Shown: positions 44,509 to 56,000 of the stretch, piece after piece | How the letters are laid out: each line of letters opens with the position of its first letter | Position numbering within the stretch: the first letter of the stretch is position 1 | Assembly: GCF_010183535.1 (NCBI RefSeq) | Contig: NC_071333.1 | Location: 2,976,001 to 3,040,000, forward strand | Length of the DNA stretch: 64,000 bases | Origin: Caenorhabditis remanei | Lineage: Eukaryota; Nematoda; Chromadorea; Rhabditida; Rhabditidae | Direction: 5' to 3' | The notes under the pieces: generated by a model | Seen by the model: the letters and a program-made list of their open reading frames with translations, nothing else | Told to the model about the DNA's origin: nothing | The model's database searches: none | Position numbers and translations under genes: made by a program

Positions 44509-46821
44509 ATGTTCAACGACCTGGCAACTCTTCTCCCTTCATTGGTCAACTTTGTTTCAATCGTATTGTTCTTATTATTTTGGTATATCCTCTTCAAGAC
44601 TGAGAAGCCCAAGACTATACCACAATACAAGATCATAATCCACCTGACGACTGCTTATAATCTATTTCTGATGATGGAAACTTTCGTGTTGAGCCCGGTA
44701 AGTCGAAAGGGGGAAGGCGGTTGTGATAGCGATAGTGATGGCGATATCGATAAAACCATACTTGTCAACCGGGCCGACACGGGCCGGCTAGTAACTCGCT
44801 TCAAACTCATTATTATGAGCTGAAAAATAAACCAAAATGTAGATCTCAGCGAGTTCTATGCCCGTGACCTACTACGGGCCGGATGGCTATTCGTTAATGT
44901 GCCACTGGCCGGGAAAAAGTGCCAAAAAACGCGAAAATGGCCAAAAAACCATTCTAACTCGGCCCGCGACATATTAACGGATAGACATCCGGCCCGTAGT
45001 AGGTCACGGACATAGAACTCGTCGAGATCTACATTTTGGTATATTTTTCAGCCCAAAACATTGAGTTTGACGCGAGTTATGAGCCGGCCCGTGTCGGCCC
45101 GTTTCGGCCCGGTTGACAAGTATGGATAAAACACCACAACGACTACATAGGTTACTGTATCTATCATTTTCAGAGTTATCATATCAAGAACAATGCATTC
45201 TCCATCGTCTTCTCATCAATTCTTCTCCCGGACGATAGCATCCCCAGATTCTTCCTAATACAATATTGGTCCCTAGTCTCCACCAAATTCACTATTCTGC
45301 TCCTCAAAATTATCGCCCTAGAGATTTTGATCACAATGTCCCCTAAAGGATATCGACTTTTCATTATCTTCGGAGTACTCACCGCCCTAACTCTTATTAT
45401 CAACGGAATATTTGCTTCGTGTTTCTGGCAGCCGGCGGAAACCGATATTGCGGGTACTATTGGAGCAATCAACACATCTCAAAACTGGACTACAATGCTT
45501 CCCCTGGCATTAATCGTTATTACTATGGTAATTGAGTCTTTTCAATTAATTAAAAACCAATTTAATTAACAGGCATTCCTTCCATACGAATTATATCGCC
45601 TTCGCCTGGCGAAAATCAATAGAGAATTCGCCGGCTTCATTCCGAGCTCAACAAAAGCTGAGATCAGAGTCTATTATCGATCAATAATTGCTGAAATGAT
45701 TGTCGCCGTTATTTTCGGGTATCTGCCAATTATAGGCGTCTATATTCTCACTCTGCTTGGTCTGGGACACGAGGAAATGGGACGCTTCTATTTAAACTAT
45801 TCAATCGGTGGTTCTACGGTGGTCGAGTCTATTCCCCTCATCTATTTTCTCAGAAAACAGAAAGGTGGGTCATTTGTGAAATTCGTAGTACACATTGATA
45901 AAGTTTGAAGGCATACTGTTATGTCCTTTGGTGGAGGAGAAGGGAATTGTAAAACCATTTATTTACATGGTGAGAATCAACAACTAAGAGTTCTCTACAT
46001 CTTATATAGGCAGATCTTCTTGCCACGTGTGACCTCGGGGTTGGACGTTCACTAGGCTAGGCCATGCTAGTTCACGCCACAACACCTCCCTTTCTTTAAT
46101 GAAAGTTCGTTTGTCTACTGTCTTGGATCTTCGGTTCTTCCACGACAGCCGCTGCCTAGACTCCACAGCATTTCTTCTTTTGGACCCATGTCCGCATCAT
46201 TGCTTCGATCTTCTGATCTTCAGCCAACGATCTTCAGCAGATGTCATTTCCCTATGCATCTCACAGCTTCCACACGAAATCTACCATTCGAAATCGTTGA
46301 ACACGAGTACCTCGATCCATCTTCACTCGGTGCTGCTGCTGGTTCTTCAACGGTGTCTTCCTTCCGGGTGATCCCATGATCTCGAGCTCGTCACTCTCCA
46401 ACCCTTCTTACCGCTGGTTTGTTGTCGATGTTGTCCACCGGGATCTCTTTTCTTCGGCCTTCTCCGTGCGCACCAGTCAACGGTCCCGTCCGGCATGCGC
46501 GTTCCCGGAGCGTCGGATCGTTGATCTCATCCTGATCGCCACTGTTATGTCCTTTGGTGGAGGAGAAGGGAATTATAAAACCATTTATTTACATGGTGAG
46601 AATCCACAACTAAGAGTTCTCTACATCTTATATAGGCAGATCTTCTTGCCACGTGTGACCTCGGGGTTGGACGTTCACTAGGCTAGGCATGCTAGTTCAC
46701 GCCACAACACATACAGTATTCTGATCTATACTATGAAAACAAAAAATTGTTTAAAATATGCATTTTTGCAGGATCAAGCAAGGCTGTTGAAAATCGCGGC
46801 CGGCCGCGGCTTTTTTCTTGA
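44509..46821 (+). CDS. Seven-transmembrane chemoreceptor-like protein with a transposon-derived C-terminus
   Basis: Exons 44509-44697, 45174-45527, 45573-45864 and 46772-46821 join in phase, about 293 residues. TM1 (LVNFVSIVLFLLFWYILF) and TM2 are in exon 1. TM3 (STKFTILLLKIIALEILI), TM4 (LFIIFGVLTALTLIINGIF) and most of TM5 are in exon 2. TM6 (EMIVAVIFGYLPIIGVYIL) and TM7 (ending IPLIYFLRKQK) are in exon 3. The start is an ATG three nt after a TTTCAG acceptor, so trans-splicing is possible. The last exon is interrupted 7 nt in by the 1276-bp hAT-like element, so the reading frame now ends SSKAVENRGRPRLFS inside the element. The displaced ancestral tail lies at 48056-48186. A 368-bp element occupies intron 1 and an LTR-type mini-element intron 3. 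Probably a nematode chemosensory receptor of an unplaced subfamily. Whether still functional is unclear. Confidence 0.7.
44757..45124. mobile_element. 368-bp hAT-like MITE in receptor intron 1
   Basis: The ends are inverted copies: left CATACTTGTCAACCGGGCC, right complement beginning the same way. Both sides carry GATAAAAC (44749-44756 and 45125-45132). The paralogous intron at 26634 onward has a single GATAAAAC and no element, a direct empty-site proof. An 8-bp duplication and CA-starting termini fit the hAT superfamily. No coding capacity. Confidence 0.9.
45917..46709. mobile_element. Miniature LTR element (TRIM-like), LTRs 168 and 167 bp
   Basis: Direct repeats 45917-46084 and 46543-46709 are nearly identical, begin TGTTATG and end CACAACA (TG...CA), and contain a TTATATAGG TATA-like motif. 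The element is flanked by CATAC on both sides (45912-45916 and 46710-46714), a 5-bp target duplication. The 458-bp interior has no gag or pol and no obvious primer-binding or polypurine site. It sits in intron 3 of the receptor gene. Confidence 0.9.
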
Positions 46822-48054
46822 AAATCTCAAAAAGCCGCGGCCGGCCGCGGCTTTCTAGCATATCAACTGAAAACATGACTTGATATACTTCTGACTTTTT
46901 GGTACAAATCTGACAACCAGGGTTCGACCCCCACTACTGGCAAAACTTTTTTGTTTTTTGTTTTTTACATTTTGGCACCAATCTGACAACCAGGGTTCGA
47001 CCCCCACTACTGGCAAAACTTTTTTGTTTTTTGTTTTTTACATTTTGGCACCGATCTGACAACCGGGGATCGGTCCCCAACCCCTCCGGTGCAAGGCTGT
47101 CGCACGGCCGGCCGAGGTAGGGCCGCGGCCTCGGCCGGCCGCGAGAGAGAAAAAATGAAAAAGCCGCGGCCGCGGCATTTTTAAATGTTGAAAAACTTGG
47201 TTGTTTTTGAAAAGTTTTTTCTTCGGTTTTTTTCTGTTACCAATCTGACATCCAGGGTTCGACCCTCACTGGTGGTAAAACTTTTTTGTTTTTTGTTTTG
47301 GTTTTTTGGTGACAATCTGATATCCAGAGTTCTGTCCCTACTGGTGTCAAAACTTTTTTTCTGTTTTTTGGTAATAATCTGAAAACCAGTGTTTGATTAT
47401 TTCGTCTATGACATTTTTTTGTTTTCATACACTCATATAATCTCAGCTATTCAGATTTTTCAATTGATGAAAGGTATCCAATGAAGGAACACAGCCTCGG
47501 AGACGTTTTTTCACGTCCTGTACAGTCGAATGACTCTGCGTCTCACCTGAATGACACCTTTTCTGTGGCTCTCATTGCCCCTTTTTCGTTTTCTACTTAT
47601 ACATGACATTCTTCAATTACTTTTTTTCACCAATACTCACCAAGATTACAAACACGTTCGGACCTAAGATTGGTACCAAAATGCCAAAAACAAAAAACAA
47701 AAAAGTTTTGCCACGAGTGGGGACCGAACCCCAGCTGTCAGATTAATACCAAAAAATCAAAAACAAAAAAGTTTTGCCACGAGTGGGGGTCGAACCCTGG
47801 TTGTCAGATTCGTACCAAAATGTCAAAAACAAAAAACAAAAAAGTTTTGCCAGTAGTGGGGGTCGAACCCTGGTTGTTAGATTAGTACCAGAAAACAAAA
47901 AAGCCAACAAATTTTTTCAAAAACGACCATGTTTTGCAACATTTAAAAAAAAAGCCGCGGCCTCGGCCTCGGCCGGCCGCGGCTTTTTCACTTTTTTCTT
48001 CTCGCGGCCGGCCGAGGCCGCGGCCCTACCTCGGCCGGCCGTGCGACAGCCTTG
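46779..48054. mobile_element. 1276-bp hAT-like non-autonomous element in the receptor's last exon
   Basis: The termini are CAAGGCTGT and its complement ACAGCCTTG, and the flanks are GGATCAAG at 46771-46778 and 48055-48062 (8-bp duplication). Subterminal regions are extremely GC-rich (GCGGCCGGCCGCGG). The interior holds about four direct and three inverted copies of a ~70-bp unit containing AGGGTTCGACCCCC. No transposase frame. A fragment of the same family lies at 27350-27460. Confidence 0.9.
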
Positions 48055-48055
48055 G

Positions 48056-48186
48056 GATCAAGCATCGCAAGAGTCTCAGTAATTGGAAGAGAGGAAGAAT
48101 CAAGAGGATGGTTCAAAAAAGCGATTCGTTTTATAGTAGCAACTTTAATGGATCGTCGACATATATATATTCATCGCGAACGATAA
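48056..48186 (+). pseudogene. Displaced last exon of the receptor gene
   Basis: Immediately after the insertion the original exon resumes. Removing the element and one duplication copy restores a phase-correct tail of 42 residues (begins SSIARVSVIGREEESRGW, ends HIYIHRER), basic and cytoplasmic in character, with a stop at 48184-48186. This indicates the pre-insertion gene encoded about 321 residues, a usual length for nematode chemoreceptors. Confidence 0.65.
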
Positions 48187-48189
48187 TTT

Positions 48190-50060
48190 ATTTTTGAAGA
48201 TATTTTTTAGTTTATCTGATTTCGTCTAAAATGAATATGATAGTTTAAAGTGGTCTGTTGTGATGTGTTCATATTATAATGTATGAGTTTTGGTTCATTT
48301 TCATACTTCAAGAATTTTTTAACTCGGTCCACAACCCGCTGAGAGCGAGCGCAGAAAAGTTTGGTCATTGAGATGACCGAAGAAAATTGGTGGCCGTGGC
48401 CTAGAAATTCGATTTCGGCAGCGTTTATTTTTTTAATTTTGACGGTATTTTCGATTATTTTTTTATGTATTTCTTCAATAAATTCGATAGAATACAGCAA
48501 ATATTGATAGGAAAACACTAAAAACTATTGAAAATAACGCCAGAAATAGCAGAATACTGAAAAAAACAACGGAAAGTTTGGAAACAACGGAAACGGAAAG
48601 TCATAATCCACCTGACCACTGTGGAAAAGGATAGAAACAACACAATGCTCATCTACATGAGAAACTTAACGGATGAATTTGAAAAATTACCTTTACCACA
48701 ATATGTTGAAATAAAATAGTAGTTTTATCACTAATTTTTCTTGTTCCATGACTATCGCAATCGGGAAACAAAGAAGAGAGAAAGGTGACTACGTCCGCGC
48801 GGACCTAGGTGTGATGGGAAGAGACATTTCCAGCTTTTATGGATAGAAGTGTACGACAGTAGCTTTGTTAGTAATGATCTCAAAACATTATACATGTTTT
48901 TTTTCAGTTCTTTTGTAGTTGACAACTTTTCTCTAGCTCTAAAAGGAATGGTTCAGCTTTCACAGTGCATTTAGGGATCAGTGAACCCATCACCTTTATC
49001 AGGAAAAAAATAGAGTCCATGTTGCTTTAAATCCGTCCAGGTGATGTTGAGATTGAAAAATGAGTGAATTATGAGAATTGTCGTAATGAATGGCGATTTT
49101 GTAGTAATAGTAAAAGGAATAGAACCACCTTTATCAGAAAATGAAGCTCAATAAAGCCCATGTTGCTTTAAATCTGGCGCTCCTCCGACGCTTTTCCAAA
49201 TTTCAATCAGAACAGGTGATACAGAATGTTACCAGTATTGAATTCAAAAAATACGGCCTACATAGTATTTTTTTGAAATCAGCGGATCCCTTCAAAGAAA
49301 CTATCCAAATCTTTTAGTAGCGCAAATTTGATGTCAACAAATACAGTTCTGATTGCATTCGCGGTAATTTAAGTTGTGCTAACAACTCAATAACTATTTT
49401 CAAATCTGATTATTATCATGAAATTCGGTTCACAGTAAAACTCCACTAGTAGTTATACCTGCCCTGAGCCCGTTATGGTGCATCAGTATGAAAATATTTC
49501 CAGTGAAATACCTTAGATACATTTCACCTATTTCCATATCACCTGAGCACGTTTGAAATCAAAATTCATCGGTTTGTCATAATTTTTTTTTTGCACAAAG
49601 CTGTCGAACTTACAATGTAATCAAGATTTGGAAACGTTTCGTTATTGAGTCAACATCGGAGGCCTGCAATACGAGAAACAAACGTCTTGAAACAAAAAAG
49701 ACATAAATCGAGAAAATAAAAACAACAATCTATAATCTTTACTCATAAAAATTTACCGAAATAAGTTACTTATAGAAAAAATGACATCCCAGAAAAAAAA
49801 TGATACTCCGTGTAGGACAATGGGTTCAAACATCACATAGATTTGGGTCTAGCTGGTGGTAATTGTGGTATAAAGTACACTGAAACGAGGAGTGGAGACC
49901 AATTAAAAGCATTAATAGCAAACGGGGAATATAAAAAGGGGGAAGCAAACAAAATTAAAACTAAACATTCACAAACAAAAGTGGTTATTCACTATGAAGC
50001 AATTAGAGAATCTGAAATAAAAAACAACATCACATAATTCAAATAAACGTAAAGGAAAAA
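48190..50060. other. Intergenic, mostly featureless
   Basis: No exon supported on either strand. A 21-nt match to the receptor first exon (CATAATCCACCTGACCACTG region) occurs at 48601-48621. The right end contains the 3' flank of sym-4. The frame at 49843-50037 lacks support. Confidence 0.4.
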
Positions 50061-50066
50061 CATATT

Positions 50067-53000
50067 TTATGACATCAATGTGGAAGACCTCGACCTCGAG
50101 TTTTTGGATTCCAACGGGTTTGCTTTGACGAGACGTGGCCGATTCACCATCACTTTTATAACTCCGTTAAGATCGGCACTGACGATGACCTGGAAAGCAA
50201 GGTATATTAAAATTCGTTTTATTTATGATAACTTGGTTTCGGGAACTGAAAAATTTTTTTCGCAACTCATGTGAGTTCGGCAACACCCTTTTGTCACTAG
50301 TCAATATGCAACTATGTAATTCTAGTGTCACTTTCGATAACTGAATGACCACGGAACACGAATGGAGGTTACGGTAGAAATTAACACAATTTGAGATGAT
50401 GAGTTTGGACTGCTTGTATGTGAAAAATATGTCTAGTGTATTTGTAAAACCAACGTGAAACAGCTACTTAAAAAATTATCAAAATTGGAAAACAATTGTT
50501 TTTTTATTGTTAACCACCATTCTTTTGTCAACTGTCACGCCTTGAACGCTTTTTTAAGTTGCATTCAGAAAACTTTTGGACTTGCGGATGCACAAAAAGA
50601 GAAGTGAGATCATCCAAATTGGATAACAACAGTTCTCTAATTGTTACCATCCGCCCTTCCATCCCCAATGTGTTTTAGCGACTAAACAATTTTGAAAACA
50701 GTGAAAACGTCTTCAAAACCAAAATAAATCTCGAAAGAATTTTAATTTTGTTATCTAGCATGTATTCGTTCTCCAAGTGTCTACTTTCAATGATAAACAG
50801 CTTAATTAATGTTTTTAGACGGAAATTGACCAATTCGATATAAAATAATAAGGCAATTACAATAAAAACTTCAGACATGTCAAAAATCGGACGCTCGCCC
50901 TGTCCGTCCGGATTCGAAATGTTGGGTTTTTTGCTGCAAAACGAGCTGAGCCGGCAGGATCAAAATTTTCATTTTGGCATGGCCCGTGACAAGTCGGAAA
51001 AATACTGTTTTTGCTCCATTTTTTAAAGCAGTTTCGTGCTTTGTGTTGTGTTTTCCGGCATGTCGCCTCGAATGCTAACTGATTTTTCACGATTTTTCAG
51101 GATTTTTCTCTCAGAGAGTTGAATGCTCAGTGTAGTTTTAACGGAGAGCGCTGAAACGGAGTTTTCTATTTATTTTGAGAAGGTTTTTGTATATTACTTA
51201 TTTGTACTCTCGGATTTTTTTTACAGTTTCAACTTAAAAAATCAACTCACATGTCCTGGAATCGACAAGTTTCCATTGGAGTTCAATGAATCCGATTGTC
51301 CGCCTCCTCCTCCACCACCAACACTTAAATTACCAATATTGAAGTCGATGGAATCAGACTTTGCATGTTTATCCCTCCTATTGAGCATGTTGAAGAACAC
51401 CTGCGGCCTCGGAGCGAAGACTGCAACCGGCACTGGTGCATTGTGGGTCCTCACTCGCTCCCACCATGAGTTTCTATCTTTTCGAACCGACAATGCAACT
51501 GTAGTGTCACTGGCTCTCCAGATATAGACGAATTTGTCCTCCGAGCCACAAATAATGTGTCGACCATCCGGAGAAAAGGCAGCTCGAATTTGGGAATGGT
51601 CGTTCTGCACTCCTTTGAACTTGCATGTGAGCGCCTTGTCCCTGATGTCGTACATCCGAATCCGAGAATCGTTGGAAGTGACCTGAAATGAAAATTTTAT
51701 GGAATTGGTTAATAAAACGAGAATTTTTGCTGCATAACCAAGTTACAATGAAGTACTCACCAATAACTTGTCACCATGAGACGTCAAACCAGTGACTTTG
51801 TGTCCTCTTGCATTTTTACCTCGAGTGGAACGGACATCGACGGCGGTGTGGTATTTGAGCTGCTGGAATATGAAGAGGTTTTAGAAATATAGAAACGTCT
51901 TGTATGCTTTCCACAGAAAACGTTTCGAGAGTGTGTGGAAAATGAGGGATCCCAATTTTCCCTCATGAGAACACCGGGAGGTCACGGAACTAACAAACGA
52001 CGACCTTGAGAATTCCAATTTTACAAACAGAATCTGCTAAATCCTGCTGGTGACCAAGGTATGGTTCGGGATTAGTCTCTCTCTCTCATTTTCGAGGTAA
52101 CAATTTGATTTTGCTCATTTGCTCAAGCCATAACTCGTTTCTTACAAGGGAATTGACTTTCCGTGTAACTTAAGATTTCTCTATAGGTATGCACTCCAAT
52201 AGTTTCGAATTTGCTCTTTCGGATGGCAGCGGTGATATGGCTACGTGGCAAAAAGGGGACTGGTAGGAGTAAAGTCTGGAAATCGACACAAGAGACCCTA
52301 CAAGTTCCTAAAGGGTAGTTTGTTTTGTTACGAAACCGATAGTCCTCCCAAATTGGCCCTATTGTTTTTATGATCAAAAAGGAGCATACTTTCGGATGAA
52401 AAGAAAACCGTTTTTTGGGAGTTTTGCATTTTTTGACTATTGCCATTCAAAAGAGCAGAATCGAAGCTGTTGGGCTGTAAATTTATAGAGGATTCTCAAC
52501 GCATACGGAGAGTCCATTCCCTTGTTAGCTCATTTTAGATGATTTTCATTGAATAAATCAAAACCTCAAGGTCAAACTAGTTTATAATTAAGTTTGTGAC
52601 AGAAAGTTATCCAACGAGTCCATAGAGAAATCTTGAACGCTACCGGCCAAAAGTTTATACATTTTAGCTCTTTTTAGCTGACAGTTACCAACTTTGAAAA
52701 GATGTCAAGGTACACCTGATTGACACACAAAAAACATTTTGTATGGACTAGACAGATCAAAAGTGAAACTACATTTTTGTAGTTAGTCATGTTTTTTACA
52801 AGCACTCTCTAACAAGTTACAGACCGGCTAATATATTTTTTCGTGAATTGACTGATTCCAGTGCAAAATAGGGCAATTTTTCACCGCTTCACTTTAACTG
52901 ACTGTAACCTGCTAGATAGTGCTTTACAAAAAACGGACAATCAAAAAATGTAGTTCTCCCTTCGATCTGTATAGTCCATACAACTTTTTTTTTGTTGATC

Positions 53001-56000
53001 AATCGGGAACACCGAGAAATTTTTTCAAGGTCCAAAATTTATGAACCGAATTCTTTGAAATTACAGTAAGCCAAGCTTCTTTTCAATTTTTCCTCTTATC
53101 CAACAAAAAACTTACATCTGAAGTGTAGAAAATGCATTTTCCATCGTACGTTCCGACGACCGCAAACTTGCCACTCTTGACAAAGGTCATCGCCGTAATG
53201 TATCTCTTCTCAGTGTCGTTCCAAACCGCTACTTTCTTATCCGGAATGTGCCACATGCGAAGTTTACCATCCAGTGATCCAGACAGAAAGTATCGGTCGT
53301 CTTTTGGCAGAAAAGCAACACATGTGACAAAATCAATGTGTTGGAAACAGCACAGACACTCATTTCGAGAGAGGTGCCACAGTTTTACGGTCCGATCCAT
53401 ACCAGATGAAAGGATAAAGTAGTTTTTGGACCAGGAGACGTCCAAGATGTCAGCAGTGTGACCTTTGAGCAGTGCAAATGGCTTGGCACAGAAGAGCCCA
53501 TTGTTATCATCCGACGACGAGGCCGTAGTCGCCTCACTATTCACAACGCTCTCCATAGAGCTCGGTGGTCTGAACTGTTCCATATTCTCCACTGGATTCA
53601 TTGGATCCGCGTCAGTAGAAGCGTTGGCTGAGTACTTTTCCCTCATTTCTGAGAAGTACTGTAAGTGGGAACGAACCACCCAGATTCGGAGAATCGAATC
53701 TTGTCCAGCGGTTGCCATAAGTTTTCCGCAGATACTAAATTTGATGCACCATATCGCTCCTGTGTGCTCATTGTTGAGCTCTTGTTCAATAGTGAGGTGT
53801 TCGAAGTCATACGGTCCTTTTTTGCTTTTTCGAGGTCTCACAATGTTGCTCGGAGCGACGGATGCGTGGTGGGGCTCATCACTCTCTTCTCCATCACTGG
53901 TTTCTTCGCCGATTCCATGACGAGCAATGTTGCTGGATCTACAATTTATTAGTTGTGAAAACGTGATCCATAACTGATGATGAAACATTTTTTGACACTG
54001 ATCAAAAAGATTTCATGACAAAAACAGGAAAGAATAAGGCTAACAAGGGAAGTCTTTCAAGACGCGGCTTTCAAATGTTCTATGAATTTAATTATTGGTA
54101 CTTTCGACTACGGGGAGTCCATTTTTGCCATCAAACCGGCAAAATGTCTCTGTGAGCCAAGTTATGAGCTCTCAAATTTTTCAGAGCGTCAAGCTTTTTC
54201 ACATGGGATTTCAAATCGGCGGAGCAGGATGAACAAATTTATAGACCGTTCGAAAGCCGCGTCTTTAAACACTTCCTTTGTTAGTTATTTAATTTCTAAA
54301 TTTCACACGTTCGTTATCTTACCCTGGGTGTGCAGCAATTCGAACTCTCTTCAATGCTCCACGCAGCACTCCACTAGCATATCGTACTGAATTCCTGGCG
54401 AAAGATGCAGCGGATCCGATTCCAGTTCGAGACAATGTACGGTTGGAGGTGGTTTCATCACTGAAAATAGAATAATTGAGATTGAAATATTTTCTAGAAG
54501 CTATTAAAAGTGAAACGAAACAGAATCATGCTTGAGGCCTAGAAAAATCCGTGACTTTGGCCACACAGACCTTATGCATTGCAAACTTCCGCCTCAAAAA
54601 AACAGTTTTTGGTCATTTTTTGAATTTTTTTAGGTGCTATGTTGTTGAAAATTATTGAAACATCACATTACCTGAACAATTTGAAATTAATTGCATACTG
54701 CGCCGTGGGTGGCCAAAAACACATATTATGCCGAAATTGGTTAATTTCAGGTTCAGAATAGTTGTTGGAAAAGCGGACGTTATTGAGAGACGTTGCCAGT
54801 CACGCCCAATATAGAGAAAAATGCCAAAACCCTTCGATTGGACTTATCACACTTCGAGAAAAGGGAAAAACCTCGAAAAATTGAAAAAAAACTACATAAA
54901 ATCACTCGAAGATGCTTTCCTAAAAGATTTTACAATTTTGTCAAAACGTCAAGAGTGATGTTCTCTGCAACATTTTACGGTCAAAAATAAGGGTTTATGC
55001 ATTCAATTTTAGGATAATCCAAAAAGTATCTAAAAAACGACCAAAAACAGCGGGAAATTGATTATCTTCAAAATTCGTTTTTCGCGTTTTGGGCACGTTT
55101 GAAAAGTCGTGGTTCATGACCTCGTTTTTAAGCAAACTTGAAAAGTATGAAAAATAGACTTAAAATGTTTCATAATTTTGTCGTAGAAAAGTTCGGAGCA
55201 GTAAGCAAACACTCAAAGGAACCCGTTGACACAATTTAGCGACCCATTTGACTGGAAACGAAACTCGTCGCAAAATTTCTAGGGCACCAGCAGAAAAATC
55301 CCGGTCGTGCTTAATCAATGTTCACCAAAGAACCAAATACTTACAGAGATCCAAGACTATGTTGATCTACTTCGTGTTGACCACTTCTCTTCATACTTAA
55401 TCGTCGTTCAACGTCCAAAGTTATTGGGTCCACCGACGATGACAACTTGTCTGATTTGATAGTCCTCAATTCATCATTCGACATGCTCCTCGAATTGCGA
55501 TTCGTTACAGTTTTGGCAGGACTCAAACTGTTCACCGACTCGAGTGCACCAAAAGATTTTGATGAGCATGGCGGCTCTTCTGGGATGGGTTCGGGGATGT
55601 TGATACCGAGTTTTGAGCAGGCATGTGACCCGGAGGATGGGGAGGAAGCGGATGAATTAGAAGCTGATGGGATGGTTTCTAGACTTGTTGATTCCAAGTT
55701 CGCACAGTCCGGAAGGTTGTGAGCTGATTCAACGTCGGTGGTGAGTTGCTTGATAACTTCTTCGGCAACCGCATTTCGTTCCTCCTCTTCTCCAGTAGCC
55801 TCACGTCCTCCTAGTGCAAGAACGTTGGGAGGGAAGGGGCCGGTCTGCAAATGCTTGGTTTTATAAACTGGAATTTTGCATGATTTTGATATAATCGGGG
55901 ATTTAAAATCAGAGATTCAAAACAGAACATGCTAACAGTATATATTTTATTTTCGGATGATATGGATAATGGGTCACAATCAGACTTGGCTGGGCCGATT

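Noticed and set aside
47934..48197. Arginine/alanine-rich frame
   Set aside because: Derived from the GC-rich terminal region of the hAT-like element.
48601..48621. 21-nt exact match to the chemoreceptor first exon
   Set aside because: Too short and isolated to call a gene fragment; possibly filler DNA from repair.
49843..50037. 64-residue plus-strand frame next to the sym-4 3' end
   Set aside because: Lysine-rich low-complexity frame overlapping the expected sym-4 3' UTR; no start context or splice support.
51242..51527. Plus-strand frames opposite sym-4 exons
   Set aside because: Antisense shadows of confirmed WDR44 exons.
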